A DNA stretch of 64,000 bases, from positions 2,170,001 through 2,234,000 of the forward strand of contig CBDCVP010000023.1 in assembly GCA_965223025.1 (NCBI GenBank), read 5' to 3'. Position 1 is the stretch's first letter. Each line of letters opens with the position of its first letter. Below the pieces are notes generated by a model that saw nothing but the letters and a program-made list of their open reading frames with translations, did no database searches and had not been told where the DNA came from. Position numbers and translations under genes: made by a program. Shown here piece after piece: positions 1 to 8,779 of this stretch. The stretch comes from JABDMH01 sp965223025. Its GTDB lineage: Bacteria > Bacteroidota > Bacteroidia > Chitinophagales > Saprospiraceae.

Positions 1-59
1 CCCGGTGTTCCTACTGTTTTTACTATCGGCAAGGAGACATCGAGGCAATGGGCGGATTG

Positions 60-1601
60 TCACAGGGGAATATTCCCATGCTTTTTCCTTGGCATGTGCT
101 GGACCTTGTGTTCAAGCATATTAAAGCCCGAGATGAGTTTTGATCGAGTCTCATGCGGCATGATCACCGCATCGACGAAACCTCTGGATGCAGCCTTATA
201 GGGGTTGGCAAACTTCTCTGCATACAGGCTCTCCTTCGCTTCCAGCATTTCTGCAGGATCGTCGGCACTAATGATTTCCTTGCGAAAAATGATTTCGCTT
301 GCTCCCTTTGCCCCCATAACGGCAATCTCGGCAGTGGGCCAGCTGAAGTTCAAGTCTGCACCTATGTGCTTTGAATTCATCACATCGTATGCACCGCCAT
401 ACGCTTTTCGGGTAATCAAAGTAATCCTAGGCACCGTCGCTTCGCTAAACGCGTACAGCAGCTTGGCTCCATTGACGATGATGCCTCTCCACTCTTGATC
501 GGTGCCAGGCAAGAAACCAGGCACGTCGACTAGCACCAACAATGGAATATTGAAACAGTCACAGAACCGGACGAAACGCCCAGCTTTTCGGGAGGCGTTC
601 ACATCGAGTACACCTGCGAGGCTGTTTGGCTGATTGGCCACAATACCGACCGATCTGCCAGCCAAGTGAGCAAACCCCACTATGATATTGTCTGCATAAA
701 GTGGTTGAATCTCGAAAAACGAGTCCCTATCGATGATTTCGTTGATGACAGCTTTCATGTCATAACTGACCATATTGCTGTCCGGCAACATACTATCCAG
801 TTGAGGTCTCGACTCATCTTGCTCCTTGTACGGTACCGTGGGTGGCTTCTCTTCACAATTCTGAGGCATGTATTTCAGCAGTGTTTTTAGCTGTGATATG
901 CATTCCACATCGTTGGAGGCTACCAAATGGGTGACTCCTGACTTGGAGCCATGTGTATAGGCACCTCCCAACTCTTCCGAGGTGACCTCCTCATTGGTCA
1001 CGGTCTTCACCACATTGGGACCAGTCACAAACATGTACGATGACTGATCGACCATCAGCACAAAATCGGTGAGGGCTGGTGAATATACAGCACCACCTGC
1101 ACAGGGGCCCATAATGGCGGATAATTGTGGAATCACGCCCGAGGACCTGGTATTTCTATAAAATATATCAGCGTAACCAGCCAATGAATTGACACCTTCT
1201 TGTATTCGGGCACCTCCTGAGTCATTCAATCCGATGATGGGAGCACCATTTTTCAGGGCTAGATCCAAGACCTTACAGATTTTCTCTGCGTGAGTCTCAG
1301 AAAGTGAGCCTCCAAAAACCGTGAAGTCTTGGGCAAAAACATAAGTTAACCTGCCATTCACCGATCCGAATCCAGTCACCACTCCATCACCCAAATATTG
1401 CACCTCCTCGATCTCAAAATCCTTGGCCCTGTGCTTCACAAACATTCCAATCTCCTGGAAGGAGCCTGCATCCATGAGCAGCTCAATGCGCTCTCGTGCA
1501 GTGAGCTTGCCCTTGCTGTGTTGCTTTTTGATGCGGTCTGCTCCCCCACCTTGCAAAGCCACCTTTCGTTTTTCGGTAAGCCGGTCGAATTTGTCCTGCA
1601 T
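60..1601 (-). CDS. Acyl-CoA carboxylase beta subunit (propionyl-CoA carboxylase type)
   Basis: Carboxyltransferase subunit of a biotin-dependent acyl-CoA carboxylase. It moves the carboxyl group from carboxybiotin to propionyl-CoA or a related acyl-CoA in the cytoplasm. At 513 aa it has the usual PccB/MmdA length, with tandem crotonase-fold halves. The first half carries GGARIQEG (129-136) and GPCAGGAVYSPAL (165-177), which form the acyl-CoA oxyanion pocket; the second half has a DVPGFLPGT stretch. The biotin carboxylase and biotin carrier genes are not beside it in this window. The sequence alone does not separate propionyl-CoA carboxylase from methylmalonyl-CoA decarboxylase alpha. Family assignment is firm; the exact substrate is inferred. 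Confidence 0.93.
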   Translation of the reverse strand: MQDKFDRLTEKRKVALQGGGADRIKKQHSKGKLTARERIELLMDAGSFQEIGMFVKHRAKDFEIEEVQYLGDGVVTGFGSVNGRLTYVFAQDFTVFGGSLSETHAEKICKVLDLALKNGAPIIGLNDSGGARIQEGVNSLAGYADIFYRNTRSSGVIPQLSAIMGPCAGGAVYSPALTDFVLMVDQSSYMFVTGPNVVKTVTNEEVTSEELGGAYTHGSKSGVTHLVASNDVECISQLKTLLKYMPQNCEEKPPTVPYKEQDESRPQLDSMLPDSNMVSYDMKAVINEIIDRDSFFEIQPLYADNIIVGFAHLAGRSVGIVANQPNSLAGVLDVNASRKAGRFVRFCDCFNIPLLVLVDVPGFLPGTDQEWRGIIVNGAKLLYAFSEATVPRITLITRKAYGGAYDVMNSKHIGADLNFSWPTAEIAVMGAKGASEIIFRKEIISADDPAEMLEAKESLYAEKFANPYKAASRGFVDAVIMPHETRSKLISGFNMLEHKVQHMPRKKHGNIPL

Positions 1602-1674
1602 GACTCAATAAGTGATTTGGGGGCCAATGTAGCAAATGCTTCCCTATCCTATTTATGATTCTGTGACTTAATCT

Positions 1675-1791
1675 CTAATTGCTCGTATAAAAGTCTCTTA
1701 GTCCTTCGATGTCGACCTTATGATTTTTACCAGTGACCGGAAGCATGCCTGCGATTCTACCGAATAATCGCCCCTCGATGATACAGATCAC
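1675..1791 (-). CDS. Possible 38-aa ORF or gene remnant
   Basis: A GTG-initiated reading frame lies between the carboxylase and the aminotransferase. Its peptide contains GRLFGRIAGMLPVTGKNHK followed by VDIEGLRDFY, which looks more like real protein than random translation. Stops lie just upstream in the same frame, so if this is the C-terminus of a larger enzyme the rest is gone. I do not recognise the family. Confidence 0.25.
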   Translation of the reverse strand: MICIIEGRLFGRIAGMLPVTGKNHKVDIEGLRDFYTSN

Positions 1792-1843
1792 GATATTCTT
1801 TTAATTTTACGCCTCTTTAAAAAACCGCAAACATCTTTTACCT

Positions 1844-3043
1844 ATGAGCGACCATCGACTTTCCACACGTGTGAACAACATGGAGGAATCTGCAACGATC
1901 AAAATGACCCAAATGGCTAGAGATCTGGCAGATAAGGGTCATAAAGTCATCAGCCTCAGTATTGGTGAACCCGATTTTGACACACCAGATCACATTAAGG
2001 AAGCAGCGATGCAGGCACTTCGAGATGGCGATACCAAGTATACTCCGGTGCCTGGCACTCTTCAACTTAGAAAGGCCATTGTTGAGAAGTTTAAGCGCGA
2101 TAATAACCTGGACTTCGAGCCAAGTCAAATAGTGGTGAGTAATGGCGCTAAACAATCCATCGCCAACCTTGCTCTCGCATTGCTGGATGATGGCGACGAG
2201 GTAGTTTTATTTGCTCCATATTGGGTCTCCTACAAGGAGATAGTCAAATTGGGTGGTGGCATACCAATTGAGGTCAAGGCCAATATCGATCAAGATTTCA
2301 AAGTCACAGCTTCCCAGCTGCAAAGTGCACTGAATGAGCGGACAAAAATGCTGCTCTTCTCATCGCCATGCAACCCCACTGGATCCGTGTACACGGAGTC
2401 AGATCTTGAGGCCTTGGTAGAGGTACTGAAGGAATATCCAAGAGTCATCATCGTATCGGATGAAATCTACGAATACATCAACTTTACTGCACGACACATC
2501 AGCATCGGCTCCTTTGCCGCTGTACAGGATCGCACGGTCACTGTCAATGGCTTTTCCAAGGGTTTTGCCATGACCGGATGGAGATTGGGGTACATGGGTG
2601 CCCCACAGTGGATTGCGAGTGCCTGCTCAAAGATACAGGGACAAGTCACATCTGGTGCCACCTCTTTCGGTCAAAAAGCAGCTGCACATGCCCTGGATTC
2701 CTCATTGGACGCTGCCGTGGAGATGCGCAAGGCATTTTTGGATCGTAGGGACTTGGTGATATCATTGTGTAAGGACATTCCTGGCTTCAATGTGAATCAA
2801 CCCACTGGAGCGTTTTATGTCTTTCCAGACATCAGGTCGTTCTTTGGCAAATCACATGGAGATAAGCACATCCGAAATGCCGACGATTTCGCCCTATACA
2901 TTCTGGATGAAGCCCATGTTTCTGTGGTATCCGGATCCGCCTTTGGATCGGATGAGTGCGTGAGGTTGTCCTATGCCGCATCTGAGGACCAGTTGCGTGA
3001 AGCACTGGCTCGCATCAAACAGGCGACAAGCAAACTCCAGTAA
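1844..3043 (+). CDS. Pyridoxal-phosphate aspartate aminotransferase (class I)
   Basis: Transfers the amino group between aspartate and 2-oxoglutarate, feeding amino acid synthesis. The 399-aa protein has the class-I fold-type-I signatures: SPCNPTG (174-180), SDEIYE with the PLP-ring aspartate (D206), and the Schiff-base lysine K239 in NGFSKGFAMTGWRLGY. A C-terminal substrate-binding arginine lies in CVRLSYA. The start directly precedes a conserved N-terminal RVNNMEES segment. It stands alone, divergent from the carboxylase and convergent with the transporter. Subfamily AAT Ib is likely; prephenate aminotransferase activity cannot be excluded. Confidence 0.93.
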   Translation: MSDHRLSTRVNNMEESATIKMTQMARDLADKGHKVISLSIGEPDFDTPDHIKEAAMQALRDGDTKYTPVPGTLQLRKAIVEKFKRDNNLDFEPSQIVVSNGAKQSIANLALALLDDGDEVVLFAPYWVSYKEIVKLGGGIPIEVKANIDQDFKVTASQLQSALNERTKMLLFSSPCNPTGSVYTESDLEALVEVLKEYPRVIIVSDEIYEYINFTARHISIGSFAAVQDRTVTVNGFSKGFAMTGWRLGYMGAPQWIASACSKIQGQVTSGATSFGQKAAAHALDSSLDAAVEMRKAFLDRRDLVISLCKDIPGFNVNQPTGAFYVFPDIRSFFGKSHGDKHIRNADDFALYILDEAHVSVVSGSAFGSDECVRLSYAASEDQLREALARIKQATSKLQ

Positions 3044-3095
3044 GTTCCGAAACAAAGACTGTAAGTCTCCCGGAAAATCCATGGAAAGAAGGCAC

Positions 3096-3899
3096 TCATT
3101 GGGTCGCTTGATGCTTCATTTCCTGCGCCACAGCATCGCCGAGAAATGCGTCTATCAGAAAGTGCGCTAGATAAATGGCAGGTGTGAGGATAACCGCCAT
3201 CACAAACTTGTATAGATAATTGACGACCCCAATCGCTAGCACCAAGGATAGGTCCCACCCTGCGCCAATATAGAATGCGATTAAGAGCACCACGAAACTA
3301 TCCACAAATTGAGAAATCAGGGTAGAGCCGGTTGCACGTAGCCAGACCATTTTTTCACCGGTCGCCCTTTTAATATATTGGAACACCATCACATCTAGCA
3401 ACTGCCCAATTAAGAAGGCTACCAGCGAGCCAACGATGATCCAAAGTCCTTGACCAAACACCAACCCAAAGGCATAGTCATAATCCGATACTTTGCTCTT
3501 AATCAATAACTGATCTTCCTGCGGCAATGAAGCCGGAATATGAGACGATGGCCAAAAATCTGCGGGAGTCAGTCGTATACCCAAATAAAACATGACAAAG
3601 GCATAAATAATTAATGCCACAGCCAGGTAGGATAAAATTTTCACCCCACGTCGACCAAAGTATTCATTGATTACATCCGTCATGACAAACACGACTGGCC
3701 ACAAAAGCACTCCAGCCGTTAGATTAAAAGAAAGAGACTCTTCTCCAAATATTCGCAAATCAAGCGGTGAGAAGCCAAGGCTCTTTTCCAGCGAAAATAT
3801 TTTGACACCAATAAACTCAGCTATCAGTGCATTGGCAATAAAGAATCCACCCAACAGGATGAACAAGATCGTCCTTTTATCCCTCAGGATCATCGGCAC
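3096..3899 (-). CDS. Queuosine precursor transporter (YhhQ/VUT family)
   Basis: An integral inner-membrane protein of 267 aa with about six hydrophobic segments. It has the family hallmark MTDVINEYFGRRG after the second helix and the conserved ISQFVDSFVV segment in a late helix. Characterised family members import queuosine precursors (preQ0/preQ1) for tRNA modification. The gene ends 53 bp from the convergent aminotransferase stop and begins just below the end of the sulfatase gene on the same strand. A long hydrophilic insert (around 110-140) is normal for Bacteroidota members. Function is assigned from the family. Confidence 0.88.
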   Translation of the reverse strand: MPMILRDKRTILFILLGGFFIANALIAEFIGVKIFSLEKSLGFSPLDLRIFGEESLSFNLTAGVLLWPVVFVMTDVINEYFGRRGVKILSYLAVALIIYAFVMFYLGIRLTPADFWPSSHIPASLPQEDQLLIKSKVSDYDYAFGLVFGQGLWIIVGSLVAFLIGQLLDVMVFQYIKRATGEKMVWLRATGSTLISQFVDSFVVLLIAFYIGAGWDLSLVLAIGVVNYLYKFVMAVILTPAIYLAHFLIDAFLGDAVAQEMKHQATQ

Positions 3900-3908
3900 G
3901 TGTCTGGT

Positions 3909-5672
3909 TTATCTATCCGACTTTGCAGCATTTTTACTATCTATGGTATAGCGCTCTACCTTGGGAGATCCCTCTCCCCTAGCCAAAACTATTTGTCTTT
4001 TCCAGGCCATCCTCATATTTGCTAAGATTGGTTGCATATCCGTATTCTTGGCTACATTGAAAACTTCTAAGGGATCCGACTGCAGATCAAATAATTCTTC
4101 GTAAACCGGCTCCTCGCCGTGCAATGGAGATTCGATATATTTTCTATACACGGGAATATCCGAATCATGAATGCCGTAGAGCATAGTCGATTTTTGCAAA
4201 TCTAAGTGTCTGGCCAGAGACTCAATTTGTCTAGCGGAGGTTGTATTATTCTTATAATATCTGATATATTTCCAGCGATCGTCTCTGACAGCCTCGCACC
4301 TTGGATTACCGAATGGTGTGGACCATAAATTCTCTGTAAATAAATAGGTCCTCACCGCCCCCTTATCACCAGAGAGTAATGGTGAGAGGTCTCTACCCTG
4401 AAACTCGGCAGGAATCGGTATTCCCGCCAATGACAACATCGTGGGTGCCACATCGATCGATTGCACGAGGGCCTCAGACCTGTGAATCTGCAGCGCCTTC
4501 GAGTTTCGTGGATCAAAGATGATAAATGGTATGTGGGTACATATTTCGTAGCACAAGGCTTTCCCTCCCAATCCAAATTGACCATTAAATATCCCATGGT
4601 CTGATGCAAAAATGATCACCGTGTTTTTGGCAAGGTCGAGATCATGCAACGTTTCTCTCAAGACTCCTATTAATCTATCAATACCAGCCATAGCCTGCAT
4701 GTGGCGCGTGTATCTTTCTCTCAAAGATGCCGGTGTATCGACATAGTCATAACTTGTTTGCCGATCCCTTGTGCGGAGTAAATCTGCAGGTAATCTTGGA
4801 TCGGTAATTTCCTCTTTTGCACGATAATGTGGAGGCAGCGGAATCTTTTGATTCCGGAAGAGACTCCGGTAGATCTCGGGATCATCGGGCAGCATTTTCA
4901 TCGAACTGGTGCCGGCATTATGGGGTAGATTTAGACAGACGGTTAGTGCAAAGGGTTGGTCTACCGGCCGATCTTTTACAAAGCGTATCGCATTGGTGAG
5001 TTGATGCTCATTGTCCATAAAAGCCTGTACACCCTCTTCAATAATTTCGATCTGGGTATTTGCTTTGGCATCATTAAAAATGTCATGCCTCGACTTGGGA
5101 TAAAATGTCAGATGGCCATGTGCAGCATACCAAAAATCAAAACTCTGCTCCATAAGACCGCCTTGATACCCTCCCTCACCGACGGGTGAATGGTTCTTTC
5201 CCACATATCCGGTGTAGTAGCCCGCTTCCCTCAACAACACAGGATATGAATGCCTCCAAGCCTCAGCCGATACACTGGTACCTGAATTAAAATTTACGCT
5301 ATGCCTGCGCTCGAATTGACTAAGTAGATATGACACTCGACTCGGGGTGCAGATGGCACTTGTCACATAGGCATTAGTGAACAGCATACCTTCATTGGCC
5401 AGTGCATCGATATTTGGTGTCTGAACAACCTGATTGCCAGTGCAGCTCAGATAGTCGTACGGCTGATCATCGGTCAGCACAAATAAAAAGTTGGGCCTAT
5501 GATGATCCACGGACTGAGCAGCGATGGGCATAACGTGGCAAAATTGACTGACAACCAGCACCTGCAGGCTCAATGGAAGAAAGAAATAATTTATCAACGA
5601 TATCGGACGTTTGGATCTGGAAAAGTAATAGGCTCTTATGGTGTACCAGATCTGCCAGATATTTTCTTCCAT
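3909..5672 (-). CDS. Exported type I sulfatase
   Basis: Arylsulfatase-family hydrolase of about 587 aa, probably acting on sulfated polysaccharides in the periplasm or outside the cell. Metal-binding aspartates sit in VLTDDQPYD (DD about 68-69). The formylglycine site is cysteine about 108 in ICTPSRVSYLL, the C-x-P-x-R maturation signature. ASDHGIFNGQFGLGGK supplies further metal ligands. The ATG at 5672 gives a charged n-region (RSKR) before a hydrophobic core and AAQ, consistent with a signal peptide. Alternatives are a TTG at 5597 or an ATG at 5531. With the ATG at 5672, its start codon overlaps that of the divergent gene. No sulfatase-maturing enzyme is seen here. Confidence 0.9.
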   Translation of the reverse strand: MEENIWQIWYTIRAYYFSRSKRPISLINYFFLPLSLQVLVVSQFCHVMPIAAQSVDHHRPNFLFVLTDDQPYDYLSCTGNQVVQTPNIDALANEGMLFTNAYVTSAICTPSRVSYLLSQFERRHSVNFNSGTSVSAEAWRHSYPVLLREAGYYTGYVGKNHSPVGEGGYQGGLMEQSFDFWYAAHGHLTFYPKSRHDIFNDAKANTQIEIIEEGVQAFMDNEHQLTNAIRFVKDRPVDQPFALTVCLNLPHNAGTSSMKMLPDDPEIYRSLFRNQKIPLPPHYRAKEEITDPRLPADLLRTRDRQTSYDYVDTPASLRERYTRHMQAMAGIDRLIGVLRETLHDLDLAKNTVIIFASDHGIFNGQFGLGGKALCYEICTHIPFIIFDPRNSKALQIHRSEALVQSIDVAPTMLSLAGIPIPAEFQGRDLSPLLSGDKGAVRTYLFTENLWSTPFGNPRCEAVRDDRWKYIRYYKNNTTSARQIESLARHLDLQKSTMLYGIHDSDIPVYRKYIESPLHGEEPVYEELFDLQSDPLEVFNVAKNTDMQPILANMRMAWKRQIVLARGEGSPKVERYTIDSKNAAKSDR

Positions 5673-6798
5673 GAAAGAAAAGTTAGGGCTTTGCCTAACA
5701 GGCAGTGTGCTCTGTTGCTTACTCTTGATTGATCCGCTCCCACCAGTGATCCAGGCACAGCAGGATGATTTACTTAGACAGCAGCTAGAAAAAATCATAA
5801 AGCATGATACAAAAATATCTCATGATGACATCCCCGGATTTGTGATAGGTATCATCGATGGTGACTCAATTTTCATAGAGACTTTCGGTTACTCAGACAA
5901 CAAGCTTAAGACGAAACTGGATCCCGGTGCATCCTTTCAGCTAGGTGGTTTGAGCAAGACATTTACAGCTCTGCTCTGTCAGTTACTTGCTGATCAGCAG
6001 GTTATCCATTTAGATAGTTCGATCATGAACTACTTGTCTCTGGATTGGCAAAATCAAAAACTCACACATTTGACACCTCGACAGTTATTGACACACACAT
6101 CAGGATTGCCGACCATTCCCACTAATTTTCCACTGGACCAGGATCCCCGCAACCGATACGCCCGTTACACTAAAGATGATTTGAGAAAATTCTTTATCAC
6201 CCTTGAGGTACCTGTTGATACCAAATTCAAGTACAGACACGCACACTTGAACTACGCCATCATAGAGATCATTTTGGAGCACGCCACCGGTACCAAGTTT
6301 GATCAACTGCTGACAGAGCACATCTTCAGACCCTTTGACATGGACTGCTCTACATGCTCTAATGCCCATACTACCCTCAGTCTCTCTCCAGGATATGACC
6401 GGAAAGCTCAAGTCGCAGAACCTTGGACATTCTCTTCTTTTTCCGGCAGCGAAGGCATTCAGTCATGTATGAGGGATCTATGCATCTTTATACAGCATAT
6501 GTTGAATGGGAATGATAGCCATGCTGCATCCTTCCAGTCCCTGCTGCCGAAACATCAAAAAATACCCCACAGTAAAAGGAGCTATGTGGCCACCGGCTGG
6601 CATCTGATGCAACATAAAAACAAAGACCCCATATATTTGCATTCTGGTAAAACAAATGGACATGCCGCATCGATTCACTTCATCAAAGAAACCAAAACGG
6701 CTGTAGTTGTGTTGACCAATGCACCGGGTCAACTAGATGGCCTGGCCACACTCATACTACGCCTGATAAACTACAACTGGAAGAGAAAAAAACCATGA
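5671..6798 (+). CDS. Beta-lactamase/CubicO-fold exported protein lacking the nucleophilic serine
   Basis: The 375-aa protein has the class C beta-lactamase / D-aminopeptidase fold: a clear signal peptide (MKEKLGLCLTGSVLCCLLL...QAQ), then a THTSGL motif and a C-terminal HSG (family HxG). The position that should carry the acyl-enzyme serine of SxxK reads GGLSKTF, so Gly93 replaces Ser while Lys96 remains. The tyrosine motif (YxN) also looks degenerate (KYRHAHLNY). The start at 5671 is preferred over the in-frame ATG at 5638 because it opens directly into the signal peptide. The stop overlaps SUI1 by 4 bp. Likely a non-catalytic or repurposed family member. Confidence 0.85.
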   Translation: MKEKLGLCLTGSVLCCLLLIDPLPPVIQAQQDDLLRQQLEKIIKHDTKISHDDIPGFVIGIIDGDSIFIETFGYSDNKLKTKLDPGASFQLGGLSKTFTALLCQLLADQQVIHLDSSIMNYLSLDWQNQKLTHLTPRQLLTHTSGLPTIPTNFPLDQDPRNRYARYTKDDLRKFFITLEVPVDTKFKYRHAHLNYAIIEIILEHATGTKFDQLLTEHIFRPFDMDCSTCSNAHTTLSLSPGYDRKAQVAEPWTFSSFSGSEGIQSCMRDLCIFIQHMLNGNDSHAASFQSLLPKHQKIPHSKRSYVATGWHLMQHKNKDPIYLHSGKTNGHAASIHFIKETKTAVVVLTNAPGQLDGLATLILRLINYNWKRKKP

Positions 6799-7175
6799 GC
6801 AAGAAATCAAAAAAAGTTCGGGGAGGAGGTCTGGTATATTCTACCGACAAGAAAACGATGTCCAATATCTTCTCGGAAATGAGCATCTCCAAGGAAAGCT
6901 CCACCCCAGGTACAGACCATAGTAAAAAATACGACGATGAGGTCAGGGTATGGATTGATCGGAAAGGAAGGGGGGGCAAAGAAGTCACTCTCATCAAGGG
7001 TATAAAGCGTCCAGATTCCCAACTGAAGGAATTTGCTAAAATCATTAAGTCCAAATGCGGGGTGGGTGGCACGGCAAAAGGTGGCGAAATCATTATTCAA
7101 GGGAACCACCGCGACCGGGTGATTAAAATTCTGATCAACCTGGGTTTTCATCTTGCAAAAAAAGCGGGCGGTTGA
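6795..7175 (+). CDS. SUI1/YciH family translation initiation factor
   Basis: Bacterial homologue of eIF1, 126 aa. The C-terminal domain carries the family core: RVWIDRKGRGGKEVTLIKG, then KCGVGGTAKGGEIIIQGNH, then an RVIKILINLGF helix. The N-terminal 50 residues are polar and probably disordered. Eukaryotic eIF1 checks start-codon fidelity; the bacterial protein is less understood. The ATGA overlap with the preceding gene suggests translational coupling, although the functions look unrelated. Confidence 0.92.
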   Translation: MSKKSKKVRGGGLVYSTDKKTMSNIFSEMSISKESSTPGTDHSKKYDDEVRVWIDRKGRGGKEVTLIKGIKRPDSQLKEFAKIIKSKCGVGGTAKGGEIIIQGNHRDRVIKILINLGFHLAKKAGG

Positions 7176-7896
7176 CAGTCATTGCAGTCTCATTGGCACA
7201 CTTGCATCTAATAGAGGAAGCCAGAGGCCAAAGGCCATGATAAATATCAAACTGCATTGCCCTTTGATCAAGCTGGATCGGTGGGTTCCATGGGCACCAC
7301 TATGACAGATTATGACAAGTTTACGCAAGCTATCCTAAAGCAATAATTGCTGCACAAAGCAAACATGATGAATCTTTTCCACAGCAGGGCTCTTAATCGT
7401 ATTTAGTGGGTATCTTCCGATTGTAGTTGAACATCTTTTAATAAATCCCTTTTTATCAATAGGCTCCACTTGTCAGCTATAGAAATATGATAATAATCAA
7501 TCCATCGCTCATGGTTTATTGATGTCCTTTTGTCTTGACACAAAGGACCAAAAAGTCAAGGCTGTAAGGCCTAAGCCTAATTTAGTGTGGCACTGGATTC
7601 TGAAATCCTACATGCCAAAAACTCGTCTTGAGGGGCAGTCGATTTGGACTTGATGTCGTTGAATATCATGGTTTTGCAATTGCCTGTTTAGGTTGGACTG
7701 ATACAGTTTAGAATTTTTGACGCATTTCCCATTCTGTTTCTTAACGGCTTATTCACCAGGGAATGAGAAAACTACATACCCTACAACTATAAATAGAAAA
7801 AAACACTTTCCATCAGCTACCTGTCCTTTTTCCCAAGCCTTCCATCCACACAATATCTCAATCCAGTTCCAGAATATTTCATACAATCAAACAACC
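7176..7896. other. 721-bp intergenic region
   Basis: No convincing coding frame is present. The 89-codon frame at 7717-7986 is AT-rich, low in complexity and overlaps the end of prmC, so I reject it. The region holds a palindromic dispersed-repeat-like segment near 7522-7571. It is the second-longest non-coding stretch of the window. Confidence 0.6.
7522..7571. repeat. Bacteroidota-type dispersed palindromic repeat (putative)
   Basis: Positions 7524-7548 form a near-perfect inverted repeat, GTCCTTT...CAAAGGAC around a TGTC/GACA core. It is followed by AAAAAGTCAAGGCTGTAAGG. Similar segments recur in the intergenic regions of many Bacteroidota genomes, but only one copy is visible here, so the repeat call comes from recognition, not from copies in this window. 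Confidence 0.4.
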
Positions 7897-8757
7897 CTAT
7901 TTCTGACATATCAAAATACGGTCCTTATCCTGCATATCTTTTTCTATCCAACATCTAGAAAAGTGAAAAGCCTCACAAAGAGATAATATCTCTGCTCCTC
8001 GAAATTCATTTAATTCCAAAAAAGAAAAACCCCCTGATTTGAGATGTTGTGTACCATAACTAAGGATTGAATGATAGGTCATGATGGGGTCATCATCCCT
8101 GGCAAAGAGGGCCACAGTTGGCTCATAGTTGAGGACAGACGAGTCCATGCTCTGCTGTTCTGATATAGTAATGTAAGGCGGGTTGGAAATAATGATATCC
8201 CAATCGGTTTCTTGCATCCACTTGCTGGGTTTTAAATAATCCTCCTCCCGAAAATCGATGGATGTATTCATTTTAATTGCATTCTTGGCAGCAACCTCTA
8301 AGGCCAATGGGCTGACATCTAGTGCGGTAAAATGGGCCTGCGGATATAGATCTTTTAAGGTGATCGCTATACATCCAGATCCTGTCCCGATATCGAGCAC
8401 CTTCATACCATTCACATTAGCGGATTCCTTCATCTTGTTTGCGACTGCATAAACAAGCTCCTCGGTTTCTGATCGCGGAATGAGCACATCCCGGTTCACG
8501 ATAAATTTTCTGCCATAGAAATCAGCGATACCCGTGATGTATTGCACAGGTTCGCCGTGATTTAATCTCTCGATTGCATCATCAAGCACGGAAATGAGAG
8601 CCAGATCGAATGGTAATGGTGATCTCACCTCCGGATAATCTAGCAAATAATCAAAAACCTGGGACAACACCTGTTTCTTCTCTCGTGAGGAAAAGTGTCG
8701 ATCTAATCGATCACAAGCTTTCTCAAACATGGTTGATATGCTGGAACTTTCAGTCAT
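7897..8757 (-). CDS. prmC: Peptide chain release factor N5-glutamine methyltransferase
   Basis: Methylates the glutamine of the GGQ motif in RF1/RF2 using S-adenosylmethionine. The 286-aa protein has an N-terminal helical domain containing SREKKQVLSQVF. It has a Rossmann SAM site, VLDIGTGSGCIAI, and the catalytic NPPY motif in IISNPPYITI. LIPRSETEELV is another PrmC-specific segment. The start at 8757 (MTESSS) is chosen because the longer frame to 8817 would run 38 bp into the upstream flippase gene. Co-directional with, and probably cotranscribed after, the flippase. Confidence 0.93.
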   Translation of the reverse strand: MTESSSISTMFEKACDRLDRHFSSREKKQVLSQVFDYLLDYPEVRSPLPFDLALISVLDDAIERLNHGEPVQYITGIADFYGRKFIVNRDVLIPRSETEELVYAVANKMKESANVNGMKVLDIGTGSGCIAITLKDLYPQAHFTALDVSPLALEVAAKNAIKMNTSIDFREEDYLKPSKWMQETDWDIIISNPPYITISEQQSMDSSVLNYEPTVALFARDDDPIMTYHSILSYGTQHLKSGGFSFLELNEFRGAEILSLCEAFHFSRCWIEKDMQDKDRILICQK

Positions 8758-8779
8758 CTCTGATCGAGTATTTATCCAC

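Noticed and set aside
1..59. Sequence before the carboxylase stop codon
   Set aside because: Too short to judge; no supportable feature.
7717..7986. 89-codon plus-strand frame in the long gap before prmC
   Set aside because: Biased AT-rich composition, no motif, and it overlaps the end of prmC.
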